Position numbers and translations under genes: made by a program. The notes under the pieces were generated by a model. The model ran no database searches and was not told the DNA's origin. It worked only from the letters and a program-made list of their open reading frames with translations. Source: Bacteroidota bacterium (GTDB taxonomy: Bacteria; Bacteroidota; Bacteroidia; Chitinophagales; Chitinophagaceae). Taken from it: a stretch of DNA of 30,096 bases. Shown here in pieces: positions 7,401-15,977 of this stretch. The first letter of the stretch is position 1. Each line of letters opens with the position of its first letter. Location of the stretch: NCBI GenBank assembly GCA_023429825.1, contig JAEZDC010000119.1, forward strand, positions 1-30,096, written 5' to 3'.

Positions 7401-9182
7401 TTAAAAAAAGCTAACGTATCCGAAATGAATTTTCGATTGACGAAAGTCAAACCGAAGATCATTTCTTTTGCCCAAAGCATAGCTGATGTTGAATATGCCC
7501 TGTTTAGATTCCAATGCAATGCCTGCCCCCAAACCAATATAAGTATTAGAGAAAGAAACTTGATGAGATTTGAACTGACTGTAACCGAGATCAGTAAAAC
7601 CAAAAAAGTAAGAATTCAGGTTGATAAGATATCGATATTCAAGAGTCGCCACTGCAAACTGGTTGGTAAAAATGCTTTCTTCATCAAAGCCCCTCAATAG
7701 CCTATATCCACCTATTTGAAACATTTCATTTCTGAACAGTTCAGGAGATTGTACTATCCCTGCAGTAACTGCTGTTTTAAACACTGCATGTTTTGCTAAT
7801 GCAAAATATTTTGCTGCGCTGGCTCTTAATCTGAATTGATAAGAATTAATAGAAATTGAATCGTATAGTTTTCCGTAATCAAATGAAGTGCCTTTTATCT
7901 GGGTGATCGCATTATTCTTCCTTACAGTTTTTTTTCCGGCAGAGGTAGTAATATTAAACTCGAAACCATTTCTCGGATTGAATCGATAATTAGTTTTATT
8001 TATGTCATACTGGAAACTGAAATTCAACACATTCACATCAATCATATCAGGTAGCCTTTTATTGAACTTGATCGTGTTCGTATCAACATTAAGCAAATTC
8101 GTTCTGAATGTTTCAATTGCCATTCTCCCGGATTGATTGGGAGAGAAGGCATACTGTATCCCTAGCCTCCCATTGATATTCAAAAACGAAGAATCTTTTT
8201 TGTACAAGTCAAAACCTACATCCAAACCAAAAGCAGAACGGAAAACATAAGGCTGCTGAAAATACAAGTGCAGCCGTGGTGATTTTGGCTGGATCTGCTC
8301 CCAACTAAAATCAATTGTCTCTGCTCCGGCAAAGGCATTTTTTAAAACCACATTTGCATCAACTGTTAATAACAGTTTGCCTGCATTTTGTTGATTCGAA
8401 GGAAGAAATCCAATGAGTGCATCAACGTGGTTGGTTCGTTTTGGCTTGAGATATAAATTAATGAGGTAACCTGTTCCCAGCATTGATATATCCCATGGTT
8501 GTATCTGCTCTACGTAATTTAACTCCAGTAATCTCTGATCAAGCCTTTCTAGAACTGATCTTTGATATAATGCACCCGCTGGCAGGTCAAGATATTGCGA
8601 CAGGAATGATTTAGAGATCTTTGCTGTTCCCATTACACGAATACTATCCATTTTATATAAAATGCCCTTTTCAATGATAAGATTTGCTGAAATAGAATGA
8701 TCGACAAGTTGAACGCTATCGAATTTCACCCTGGCAAAAGGATATCCATTGTTCTCATAGTAGTCAATAACTCTTTCCGGTAGTGTAGCGATAGATGAAA
8801 CATCTGCCAGTGCTCCATTCTTTTTTTCATAACCCAATTGCTGCAATAATTGCCAGTTACTTTCTGTAGTATTTAGTTCTTTCCACGTATATTTTTCACC
8901 TAGGTAAAGGTGTACAATCAAAACATTTTGTGCTTCTAAAACGGTATCAATCGATGCCGCCAAATATCCATTCGCTTGCAGAAGAACAGGAAGCTGCCGT
9001 GTGTATTGATCAGCTTCGGTTCTTGCTTTAAAAGAAGTTCTAAGTTTTAGTTCACTGATCAGCTTTGACTTATCAGCCTCTACCGCCTGCAGTTGTAGTG
9101 TATATTGAGCCGTAGTTGCAAATGTTAGCAAACTCCCAATCACCGTGGTCACCAGTTTGTATATCAGTAATTTTGCCTGCAT
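7401..9182 (-). CDS. BamA/TamA-family outer membrane protein (POTRA plus beta-barrel)
   Basis: After a signal peptide (1-25, ending TFATTAQ) come about 220 residues with POTRA-like repeats; one has the usual shape VIDYYENNGYPFARVKFDSV followed by LIIEKGILYKMDSIRVMG. From about 250 on there are amphipathic strands of an Omp85-type barrel, with FNPRNGFEFNI and the late GGYRLLRGFDEESIFTN, corresponding to the VRGF/Y loop motif that enters the barrel. The last residue is Phe, as in outer membrane proteins. With 593 residues and few POTRA units it is shorter than the essential BamA, so it is more likely an accessory TamA-like insertase or translocation protein. The gene leads the cluster with DUF4271 and hemD, and is only 28 bp from divergent hemW. 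Confidence 0.85.
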   Translation of the reverse strand: MQAKLLIYKLVTTVIGSLLTFATTAQYTLQLQAVEADKSKLISELKLRTSFKARTEADQYTRQLPVLLQANGYLAASIDTVLEAQNVLIVHLYLGEKYTWKELNTTESNWQLLQQLGYEKKNGALADVSSIATLPERVIDYYENNGYPFARVKFDSVQLVDHSISANLIIEKGILYKMDSIRVMGTAKISKSFLSQYLDLPAGALYQRSVLERLDQRLLELNYVEQIQPWDISMLGTGYLINLYLKPKRTNHVDALIGFLPSNQQNAGKLLLTVDANVVLKNAFAGAETIDFSWEQIQPKSPRLHLYFQQPYVFRSAFGLDVGFDLYKKDSSFLNINGRLGIQYAFSPNQSGRMAIETFRTNLLNVDTNTIKFNKRLPDMIDVNVLNFSFQYDINKTNYRFNPRNGFEFNITTSAGKKTVRKNNAITQIKGTSFDYGKLYDSISINSYQFRLRASAAKYFALAKHAVFKTAVTAGIVQSPELFRNEMFQIGGYRLLRGFDEESIFTNQFAVATLEYRYLINLNSYFFGFTDLGYSQFKSHQVSFSNTYIGLGAGIALESKQGIFNISYALGKRNDLRFDFRQSKIHFGYVSFF

Positions 9183-9210
9183 TCAAAAACAAGTATAGCA
9201 AATTAATTCA

Positions 9211-10329
9211 ATGGCAGGCATTTACATTCACATACCGTTTTGCAGACGTGCATGCCATTACTGTAATTTTCATTTTTCAACCTCTGCTTCAAACACTTCT
9301 GAAATGGTTAAGGCTATTGTAAAAGAAGCCGAACTCAGGAGTGATTATCTGAATGAACAGGTTAGTACGATCTACTTTGGCGGAGGCACTCCTTCACTGA
9401 TAGCAATGGATGATCTCGACCTCACATTGAAGAAGTTTAGGGAAATATTCAAGATAAATACGGATGCTGAAATAACATTAGAAGCCAATCCTGATGATAT
9501 TACTGAAGAAAAATTGCTGCACTGGAAGCAGGCTGGTATCAACCGCCTGAGTATGGGTATTCAATCTTTTTTTGAAGAGGATCTCCAATGGATGAACAGG
9601 GCACACAACGCTCACCAAGCAAATCAAAGTATTGAACTTGCGTTGAAATATTTTGACAACATCACTATAGATCTCATTTATGGTACGCCAACTTTATCCG
9701 ATGAAAAGTGGCAGATGAATGTTCAGCGAGCTATTGACCTGAACATTCCTCATCTTTCCTGCTATGCATTAACAGTGGAGCCTAAGACTGCTTTAGATAA
9801 AATGATACTTCAAGGCAAGAAAGAAAATGTAGATACAGAAAAGCAGGCTCGACATTTTGAGTTATTAATGCAATGGTTGAATGAAGCAGGATACGAGCAC
9901 TACGAGATATCCAATTTTGCAAAACCTGGCAAAAGAAGTAAACACAACAGTAGCTACTGGCAAGGGAAAACATATTTAGGTCTCGGGCCTTCTGCACATT
10001 CTTATAATGGAGTAGCACGTCAATGGAATATTAGCAACAATGCACTGTATCTACAAAGTATTAAGCAGAATATTATTCCTTTTGAACTAGAAGAACTTAC
10101 GATTACTCAAAAGCTGAATGAATATATCATGACCAGTTTACGAACTATGGAGGGAATGTCTCTGAATTATATTGACGCTAATTGGAACGCCAGGCATGTC
10201 GAAGAAATATTGAAAGATGCTGATGCATTTTTAAAGAAGCATGAGATGATAAGAAAAGAGGATAGGCTTGTGCTTACAAATAAAGGCAAGTTGCTGGCGG
10301 ATGGAATTGCGGCGGAATTGTTCAGGTGA
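9211..10329 (+). CDS. hemW: Radical SAM heme chaperone HemW
   Basis: The start gives IYIHIPFCRRACHYCNF with the radical SAM cysteines C11, C15 and C18; the residue two after the last cysteine is Phe, as in HemW, instead of Cys as in the coproporphyrinogen oxidase HemN. Other family motifs: IYFGGGTPSLI, LEANPDDIT, INRLSMGIQSF, and the HemW-type segment HNSSYWQGKTYLGLGPSAHS followed by the C-terminal domain. HemW binds heme and hands it to target proteins. Length 372 is normal. The gene is divergent from the BamA-like/hemD cluster with a 28-bp gap, so promoters of both must overlap. Confidence 0.93.
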   Translation: MAGIYIHIPFCRRACHYCNFHFSTSASNTSEMVKAIVKEAELRSDYLNEQVSTIYFGGGTPSLIAMDDLDLTLKKFREIFKINTDAEITLEANPDDITEEKLLHWKQAGINRLSMGIQSFFEEDLQWMNRAHNAHQANQSIELALKYFDNITIDLIYGTPTLSDEKWQMNVQRAIDLNIPHLSCYALTVEPKTALDKMILQGKKENVDTEKQARHFELLMQWLNEAGYEHYEISNFAKPGKRSKHNSSYWQGKTYLGLGPSAHSYNGVARQWNISNNALYLQSIKQNIIPFELEELTITQKLNEYIMTSLRTMEGMSLNYIDANWNARHVEEILKDADAFLKKHEMIRKEDRLVLTNKGKLLADGIAAELFR

Positions 10330-10387
10330 ACGTCCGACAAAAAATAGCCACTGCTAATTTCTCTATATGCTGAATAGAATTGTTACG

Positions 10388-10440
10388 GTACAAGAGTGCG
10401 ACGCAACAGAAGATGATCAAAGCAGATGAAGCCGGGTACA
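10388..10440 (+). repeat. Interspersed repeat, copy A
   Basis: This stretch aligns with 22070-22121. The first 28 positions agree at 24 (GTACAAG, one difference, GTGCGACGCAA, then GA-GATG), and after a looser middle both have AAGCA and AAGC-GG. It lies in the 263-base gap between the convergent ends of hemW and gpsA, just beyond the small membrane ORF. Whether it is a genome-wide repeat cannot be told from two copies. Confidence 0.7.
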
Positions 10441-10446
10441 AAAAAA

Positions 10447-10548
10447 TTAATGAGAATGCTTGCGGTTTTTAAATGCATTCACCACTACTATTATCGCAAG
10501 CAGGATAACGAGTGCCAAAGGTTGTAATAAAGTGTATGAAACTGGCAT
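10447..10548 (-). CDS. Small single-pass membrane peptide (33 aa)
   Basis: Unrecognised. The minus strand reads an ATG frame of 33 residues: a short N-terminus MPVSYTLLQP, a clean hydrophobic segment LALVILLAIIVVV (about residues 11-23), then NAFKNRKHSH, a basic tail that by the positive-inside rule would stay in the cytoplasm. That order (hydrophobic helix, then K/R/H tail) is typical of real bacterial microproteins. It starts 44 bases downstream of the gpsA stop on the same strand and could be read from the same transcript. A TAGCTTTG sequence four bases before the ATG matches the -7 consensus but is too close to serve a normal leader. Coding status rests on composition only. Confidence 0.45.
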   Translation of the reverse strand: MPVSYTLLQPLALVILLAIIVVVNAFKNRKHSH

Positions 10549-10592
10549 ACCCAAAGCTACGAATAATTACAGTGCCCTAATGTTAAAGCCGC

Positions 10593-11594
10593 TTACTCCA
10601 GCCAGCTTTCAATTCTTTTGAAACCTTCATGTGCAGGCAAATGATCCCAGAGTATTTCATAGATGGTTGTGGCAATTGGAATTTGAGCTTGTATAGCCTG
10701 ATTTGTCTGATAAATGCATTTGCTGGCGTTGTATCCTTCAGCCACCATGTTTAGCTCTAATTGCGCAGCTTTTACAGAGTAGCCTTTGCCGATCATGTTG
10801 CCAAACATGCGGTTACGACTGTACAATGAATAACAGGTTACCAGCAGATCTCCCAGGTAAACCGATGCCGCATAATTGATCTTATTTTCTAACGAAAAAC
10901 CTTCGATCACCTTTCTGCTGAATTTTACCATTTCGTCCGCAGCATTTGCTATGTATACACTTAAGAAATTATCCCCATACTCAAGCCCATGTGCAATGCC
11001 CGCTCCGAGTGCATAAATGTTCTTCAGTACTGCCGCATACTGGACACCATTTATATCGTGATTTGTTTTTGTATTGAGATAAGGTGTCTTAAAATATTCT
11101 GCGATCTTCTTCGCTTCTCCTTCATTATGTCCCGAAAATGTGAGATATGATAATTTTTCTGCAGCTACTTCTTCTGCATGGCAAGGGCCTAACACGGTAA
11201 AATAATTCTGCTGATCAAAATTGAAATGATCTGCCATATACTGATTGAGCAATTGATTGGTGGAAGGGAGGATACCTTTGATCGCTGAAACAACCTTCCT
11301 GTTCTCAAAAATGTTTTTGTCCAATCCTTTTAAGGCTTCTTCCGTATAGGCGGAAGGTACGGCCATAACGATCACATCACTTCCATTGACCACCTCGGTA
11401 ACATTACTGCTCATCTTCAAAAGAGCAGTATCAAAATAAACTGAGTTAAGATAATGGGGATTGTGATGACGCTTTTGAATATGTTGTATCGATACATCAT
11501 TCCTAACCCACCAATGAATAGTATTCCCGTTATCAGTTAAGATCTTCGCTAATGCTGTAGCCCAACTTCCGCTCCCTACTATAGAAAATTGCAT
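10593..11594 (-). CDS. gpsA: Glycerol-3-phosphate dehydrogenase [NAD(P)+]
   Basis: GpsA reduces dihydroxyacetone phosphate to sn-glycerol-3-phosphate, the backbone for phospholipids. The ATG at 11594 begins MQFSIVGSGSWATALAKIL, the Rossmann GxGxxA motif, and gives 333 residues as in the family; the frame stays open to 11744 but that part runs into the end of the PAP2 gene. Other motifs: VIVMAVPSAYTEE, SAIKGI, LGPCHAEEVA (family GPSxAxE, here with Cys in place of Ser), and the catalytic region GVQYAAVLKNIYALGAGIAHGL with its Lys. The C-terminal helical domain contains LGDLLVTCYSLYSRNRMFG. It lies 67 bases downstream of the PAP2 gene. Confidence 0.95.
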   Translation of the reverse strand: MQFSIVGSGSWATALAKILTDNGNTIHWWVRNDVSIQHIQKRHHNPHYLNSVYFDTALLKMSSNVTEVVNGSDVIVMAVPSAYTEEALKGLDKNIFENRKVVSAIKGILPSTNQLLNQYMADHFNFDQQNYFTVLGPCHAEEVAAEKLSYLTFSGHNEGEAKKIAEYFKTPYLNTKTNHDINGVQYAAVLKNIYALGAGIAHGLEYGDNFLSVYIANAADEMVKFSRKVIEGFSLENKINYAASVYLGDLLVTCYSLYSRNRMFGNMIGKGYSVKAAQLELNMVAEGYNASKCIYQTNQAIQAQIPIATTIYEILWDHLPAHEGFKRIESWLE

Positions 11595-11661
11595 GGGGCA
11601 AACATACAAAACTGGAGGTATACGAATGCAGTAAGACACTATAACCATTGCAAGCAGTACC

Positions 11662-12333
11662 TTATTTACTCGTTCTCCATCTACCAAACATCCAGGTACA
11701 TAACAGCAGCCAGGCAAAACCGATACAAAAGCCAGCCAGCACATCTGTAGGATAATGCACTCGCAGGTATATTCTACTAAAGCCGATCAATATTGCCAGG
11801 ATTATCGAAAAGGCTGCAAGGCTATATTTAAGTGCAGCAGGTATGGATGATTTGTATAACAGGTAAGCTATCAAACCATAAAATATAAATGCGGAAGTTG
11901 CATGTCCGCTGGGGAAACTGAAATTAGTGTGGCCTTCTATTAATGGATCAGCTGGACGTACACGTTGAAAGGCCAGCTTCAAAAGATAATTCATAATGTA
12001 TCCGCCAATACCAATTATAATGATCTCAACTGAACGGTACCAGTTTTTACGGATGATGTAGATGATCATTAATACTGCAAAAGCCACCTGGAGAAACCGT
12101 GCCGATGCCATTTCAGTTATGATCCTCATGAAAGCCGTTAAGTTATCGTTGATCAAATGTGCCTGGATGAATTGCAGCACGGCATGATCAAACTCATCTT
12201 CTTTCTCGCGGAATATTTCGTGGACAATGATCGCAAATACATACAATGCTCCTACAAAAGAACCCAGCAGCAACAACATCCGGATAGGCAGCTTCTGCAA
12301 GAGCACTTTCAAGATATATGGTGGTTTCCACAT
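11662..12333 (-). CDS. PAP2-family membrane phosphatase
   Basis: All three motifs of the acid phosphatase/PAP2 superfamily are present: KLAFQRVRP (C1), FPSGHATSA (C2, with the general-acid His) and SRIYLRVHYPTD (C3, with the nucleophilic His and its Asp). Five to six hydrophobic segments surround them (LLLLGSFVGALYVFAIIV, FLQVAFAVLMIIYII, IIIIGIGGYIMNYLL, FIFYGLIAYLL, LAAFSIILAILIGF, AGFCIGFAWLLLCTW). It should dephosphorylate a lipid phosphate such as phosphatidate, phosphatidylglycerophosphate or undecaprenyl pyrophosphate at the outer face of the inner membrane; the exact substrate is not readable. The following gpsA fits phospholipid metabolism. Confidence 0.9.
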   Translation of the reverse strand: MWKPPYILKVLLQKLPIRMLLLLGSFVGALYVFAIIVHEIFREKEDEFDHAVLQFIQAHLINDNLTAFMRIITEMASARFLQVAFAVLMIIYIIRKNWYRSVEIIIIGIGGYIMNYLLKLAFQRVRPADPLIEGHTNFSFPSGHATSAFIFYGLIAYLLYKSSIPAALKYSLAAFSIILAILIGFSRIYLRVHYPTDVLAGFCIGFAWLLLCTWMFGRWRTSK

Positions 12334-12454
12334 GCAGCGGAAAGTTAGTTGATACGAATGAATCTAAGTGGATGCTTCTGACTTCATCAAATAAAAAAGG
12401 TTAGTTATTCTGTCCCTTTTTATATTTATGCATTCAGCACCATCAAATTCGATT

Positions 12455-14242
12455 ATGAAAAAAGTTAGCTTGCTTTTTTGTTTGCTCTTATCAACATCAC
12501 TTAATTCTTTCAGCCAGCAAATCGACTATACGGTCAGTTTTGAAAATGCGATCCACCACGAAGCGAGGATCACTATAAATATTACGGGTGCAAAAACTAA
12601 TTCGCTGATCTTTCGCATGAGCCGTTCTTCTCCGGGACGGTATGCCACGCATGAATTTGGCAAGAATGTATATGATGTGGCTGCAGGTGCAGGTCTTACA
12701 CTCAAACGTATAGATGCAGATGTATACGAGGTATCTGTTATCAAAGGCGCCGCAACCTTGAGCTACACCTTGTATGCAAATTATGCTGATGGCACGTACG
12801 CAGGTATCGATGAGAAAAGCTTTCAGCTCAACATGCCTGCTGCTTTTATGTGGATTGAAGGAATGGAAAATACCCCTATCAATATCAATTTTATTGTTCC
12901 CGATAAATCATTCAGCATTGCTACCCAGCTGAAACCAGGAAAAAATGCTAACAGCTTTACTGCACCTAACCTGCAGTATTTTATGGACAGTCCTGTTAAG
13001 ATCGGTAAACTCCATTGGAGAGAATGGAAAGCAAATGATCAGACCATTCGTTTAGCGCTGGAAGCAAATGCTACAGCTGCTGGCGTAGACAGTCTTGCTG
13101 ATCTTGTAAAAAAGATCACAGATCAATCTGCGAAAGTATTTAGTACATATCCTAAGTTCGACTATGGTACCTATACTTTTCTTGCAAGCATCAATCCATA
13201 TGTACAAGGCGATGGAATGGAACATCGTAACTCCACCATTATCACTACGCCTATGGAATTTACAATACGTCCTACCAGGTTAACAATATTTGCCCATGAA
13301 TTTTTCCATTGCTGGAATGTTGAAAGAATAAGGCCCAAAACTTTAGAGCCTTTCAACTTCCGCAAGAGCAATATGAGTAATGAGTTATGGTATGCTGAAG
13401 GATTTACACAGTATTACGGCGAGTTGTTGATGAGAAGAAGCGGATTGTTACCCGATACGAGTTTTGCGTTATCCGCAGCAGGCTTTATCAATTCAAAAGT
13501 GAACACACCCGGTGGAAAAATGTATACTCCTATTGAATCGAGTAATTATGCCGTGTTCACCGATGCGGGAGTATCGATAGATGAAACTAATTTCTCTAAC
13601 GTGTTCACCTCGTACTATGTTTATGGCGCAGCGATAGCGTTGGCGTTGGATCTTGAGCTGAGAACGAAATTTAACTCCAGCCTTGATATCTTCATGCAGC
13701 AGATGTGGAAGCAACATGGAACTAATGAAATTCCATACACAGTTGCAGATATGGAAAAAGCGTTGGCTGTTATTTCAAACGCCGGCTTTGCAAAGAAATT
13801 CTTCGAAGATCATGTGTACAATACCAAGACTCCCGATTACCAGGCGTTGTTAAGCTCTGCAGGTATGCAATTGAAATTATCTGCACCGGGTAAGGCATGG
13901 ATGGGCCGCTTACGAATGGACTCAACCAAAGAAGGTTTAAAGATCATCTCATCCACCATCAGGAACACACCGGCATATATAGCGGGGTTAGATATTAATG
14001 ATGTGATCGTATCCGCAGAAAATAAATTGATAAGATCAAGAAAAGAGTTAGATGAAATATTAAATGATCGTAAGCCCGGCGATAAGATCAGCATTACATA
14101 CAAGCACAGGAATGACCTGAAGACTACGCTTGTCACTCTGCAGGAGAACCCTGAACTTATAGTAGCTACTTACGAAAGCGAAGGGAAAATCGTAACGAAG
14201 GCAATGCTGGAGTTTAGAAATAGCTGGTTAAGATGGAAGTAG
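12455..14242 (+). CDS. M61-family metallopeptidase with PDZ domain
   Basis: The protein has the M61 (glycyl aminopeptidase) layout: signal peptide (residues 1-20, ending SFSQQ), an N-terminal beta domain, and the zinc site HEFFHCWNVERIRP (HExxH at 281-285) with the third ligand in ELWYAEGFTQYYGELLMRR (Glu 315). The last ~100 residues form a PDZ domain (GLKIISSTIRNTPAYIAGLD, NDVIVSAENK). Start: an ATG also exists at 12428, but a -7-like TATATTTA overlaps it (12421-12428), so the ATG at 12455, which begins MKKVSLLFCLLL, is preferred; this gives 595 residues. It should act in the periplasm or at the surface. nadC follows after 42 bases. Confidence 0.93.
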   Translation: MKKVSLLFCLLLSTSLNSFSQQIDYTVSFENAIHHEARITINITGAKTNSLIFRMSRSSPGRYATHEFGKNVYDVAAGAGLTLKRIDADVYEVSVIKGAATLSYTLYANYADGTYAGIDEKSFQLNMPAAFMWIEGMENTPININFIVPDKSFSIATQLKPGKNANSFTAPNLQYFMDSPVKIGKLHWREWKANDQTIRLALEANATAAGVDSLADLVKKITDQSAKVFSTYPKFDYGTYTFLASINPYVQGDGMEHRNSTIITTPMEFTIRPTRLTIFAHEFFHCWNVERIRPKTLEPFNFRKSNMSNELWYAEGFTQYYGELLMRRSGLLPDTSFALSAAGFINSKVNTPGGKMYTPIESSNYAVFTDAGVSIDETNFSNVFTSYYVYGAAIALALDLELRTKFNSSLDIFMQQMWKQHGTNEIPYTVADMEKALAVISNAGFAKKFFEDHVYNTKTPDYQALLSSAGMQLKLSAPGKAWMGRLRMDSTKEGLKIISSTIRNTPAYIAGLDINDVIVSAENKLIRSRKELDEILNDRKPGDKISITYKHRNDLKTTLVTLQENPELIVATYESEGKIVTKAMLEFRNSWLRWK

Positions 14243-14284
14243 TTAAAGCAGTTGCGGGAGAAGCTGAATTCTTAAATTGCATGT

Positions 14285-15145
14285 ATGAAATCATTTGATG
14301 AACAATTGGAACATTTGGTAAAGGAGGCTTTAATGGAGGATGTAGGAGATGGAGATCACTCTACATTAAGCTGCATACCCGCTGATAAAAAAGGGATGGC
14401 GGTTCTTAAAATAAAGCAGGATGGGATATTAGCTGGAGTTGAAGTTGCGGAGAAGATATTTAAACTGACAGAAACAGGGATACAATTCACGTCATTCAAA
14501 AAAGATGGAGATGAGATGAAAGCTGGTGAGAAAGCTTTTGAGGTGGAAGCATCGATTCATACAATACTTAAATGTGAAAGACTTGTATTGAATTGCATGC
14601 AACGTATGAGTGGCATTGCAACGATTACTAAACAATACACCGATAAGCTAAATGGGTATAAAACAAAGTTGTTAGACACACGGAAAACGACACCTAATTT
14701 TCGTTTACTGGAAAAGGAAGCAGTAAAAATAGGTGGCGGTATCAATCACAGGTTTGGATTATACGATATGATCATGCTGAAGGATAATCATATTGATTAT
14801 GCTGGCGGATTAGAAGCTGCCATTAATAAAGCGCATTCGTATGTGCAAGCACAAAAATCAAACTTGAAGATAGAAGTAGAGACAAGAAGTATTGATGATG
14901 TAAAGGCGGTTTGCAGCATTGGAAAGGGGAAGGTGTTTAGAATAATGTTAGATAATTTTTCTCCTGAGCAGTGCAGGGAAGCCGTGCAGTTGTTAAATGA
15001 TGAATTTGAAACTGAAGCAAGCGGAGGAATCAATTTAGATACGATCCAATCTTATGCGGCATCAGGTGTTGACTATGTAAGCGTTGGAGGATTGATACAC
15101 CAGGCCAAAAGTTTAGATCTTAGTTTAAAGGCTGTAATTATATAA
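14285..15145 (+). CDS. nadC: Nicotinate-nucleotide pyrophosphorylase (carboxylating), quinolinate phosphoribosyltransferase
   Basis: NadC converts quinolinate and PRPP to nicotinate mononucleotide, CO2 and pyrophosphate in de novo NAD synthesis. Family motifs: EDVGDGDHST near the N-terminus, MQRMSGIATIT, LDTRKTTPNFRLLEKEAVKI (with R, K and the RK-TTP signature), GGGINHRFGLYDMIMLKDNH, IEVETRS, and the barrel end EASGGINLDTI plus YAASGVDYVSVGGLI. 286 residues is normal. ATG also occurs at 14281 in another frame; 14285 opens the family sequence. The SUI1 gene follows after 8 bases. No nadA or nadB is in the window. Confidence 0.96.
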   Translation: MKSFDEQLEHLVKEALMEDVGDGDHSTLSCIPADKKGMAVLKIKQDGILAGVEVAEKIFKLTETGIQFTSFKKDGDEMKAGEKAFEVEASIHTILKCERLVLNCMQRMSGIATITKQYTDKLNGYKTKLLDTRKTTPNFRLLEKEAVKIGGGINHRFGLYDMIMLKDNHIDYAGGLEAAINKAHSYVQAQKSNLKIEVETRSIDDVKAVCSIGKGKVFRIMLDNFSPEQCREAVQLLNDEFETEASGGINLDTIQSYAASGVDYVSVGGLIHQAKSLDLSLKAVII

Positions 15146-15153
15146 ATCAGGTC

Positions 15154-15501
15154 ATGAGTAAAAAGAATAAACCAGATAGCAAAGGATTTGTTTACAGCAC
15201 TGATCCCAATTTTAAATTTGAAGAAGAGCAGCAGCAAGAACAATCAACTTTAGAGCCTGCTCAACAAAAATTAAGAGTTAGGCTTGATACAAAACACCGA
15301 GCTGGTAAAGTAGTTACGCTTGTCGAAGGTTTTATAGGGACAGAAGATGATCTGCAGGACCTTGGCAAGAAGCTAAAAAATTTTTGTGGCACTGGTGGCA
15401 GTGCAAAAGATTGGGAGATCATTGTACAAGGCGATCAAAGAGATAAAGTATTGCAATGGCTGCAAAAGAATGGCTACAAGCTGGCAAAACGGATCGGTTA
15501 A
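15154..15501 (+). CDS. SUI1/eIF1-like translation initiation factor (YciH family)
   Basis: The N-terminal ~45 residues are polar and Glu/Gln-rich (EEEQQQEQSTLEPAQQ); from about residue 42 a SUI1 domain follows: RAGKVVTLVEGF, then LKNFCGTGGSAKDWEIIVQG, the segment that in eIF1 contacts the ribosome, and a final helix KVLQWLQKNGYKLAKRIG. Bacterial homologues (YciH) are thought to affect initiation fidelity; this is family knowledge, not shown here. The stop codon overlaps that of the convergent minus-strand gene by four bases. Confidence 0.92.
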   Translation: MSKKNKPDSKGFVYSTDPNFKFEEEQQQEQSTLEPAQQKLRVRLDTKHRAGKVVTLVEGFIGTEDDLQDLGKKLKNFCGTGGSAKDWEIIVQGDQRDKVLQWLQKNGYKLAKRIG

Positions 15502-15977
15502 AAAATATGCCAGGGAAATTTTCCTTCTGCAAACTTCCGGATATTAGGATCAAGCTCAGCATTAGCACACTTATTTACTACAGCTTCGGCTATGCTTTGC
15601 AAGGAACTTCTTGAATACATTCCTACCGAAAAATGAAAGGTTTGTTCTGCGGCATTTTTAAACACCCACAAACGTTGGGTTGATTTACCTGTGTAACGGA
15701 TCCTGAAATATGATTGAGTAACTTCCTTCCAAAGAAAACTTTTTTGCTTAAACGGTGTTTTGTGAGTAATGCCGTCATTATCTATCTGCACAAAAGATCT
15801 CATTGAGAAAACATACATACCAACCGGGATAGTAAGGAATATCCCAAACATGATCTTTAAAAGAGGCTCATCGCCGTTTACTTCAGTAGAAATAAATGCA
15901 AAAACCGCAACAGGTAATAGTGCCGCCAGGATCCAACCGCTCCGGGGTTTTAAGTATGTTGTTTGAATTGGTATCAC
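15498..15977 (-). CDS. Membrane protein with PH-like domain, uncharacterised
   Basis: Two hydrophobic segments, SGWILAALLPVAVFAFIS (about 13-30) and IMFGIFLTIPVGMYVFSM (about 42-59), are followed by a beta-rich region of about 65 residues with the bacterial PH-like pattern (FVQIDNDGITHKTPFKQKSFLWKEVTQSYF, where a Trp near KEV marks the usual 'I.W.dI' position), then a helix with SLQSIAEAVVNKC. The start is GTG at 15977; its first bases overlap the aspS stop as GTGA, so translation is probably coupled to aspS. The next in-frame Met would remove the first membrane helix. Function unknown. Confidence 0.72.
   Translation of the reverse strand: MIPIQTTYLKPRSGWILAALLPVAVFAFISTEVNGDEPLLKIMFGIFLTIPVGMYVFSMRSFVQIDNDGITHKTPFKQKSFLWKEVTQSYFRIRYTGKSTQRLWVFKNAAEQTFHFSVGMYSRSSLQSIAEAVVNKCANAELDPNIRKFAEGKFPWHIF

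Noticed and set aside
7356..7700. Open frame of 114 codons on the plus strand
   Set aside because: It lies across the BamA-like gene and the short gap behind it; composition is not protein-like and the minus-strand genes are well supported.
11595..11744. N-terminal extension of gpsA
   Set aside because: It would run into the PAP2 coding end and adds 50 residues before the Rossmann motif that starts GpsA proteins.
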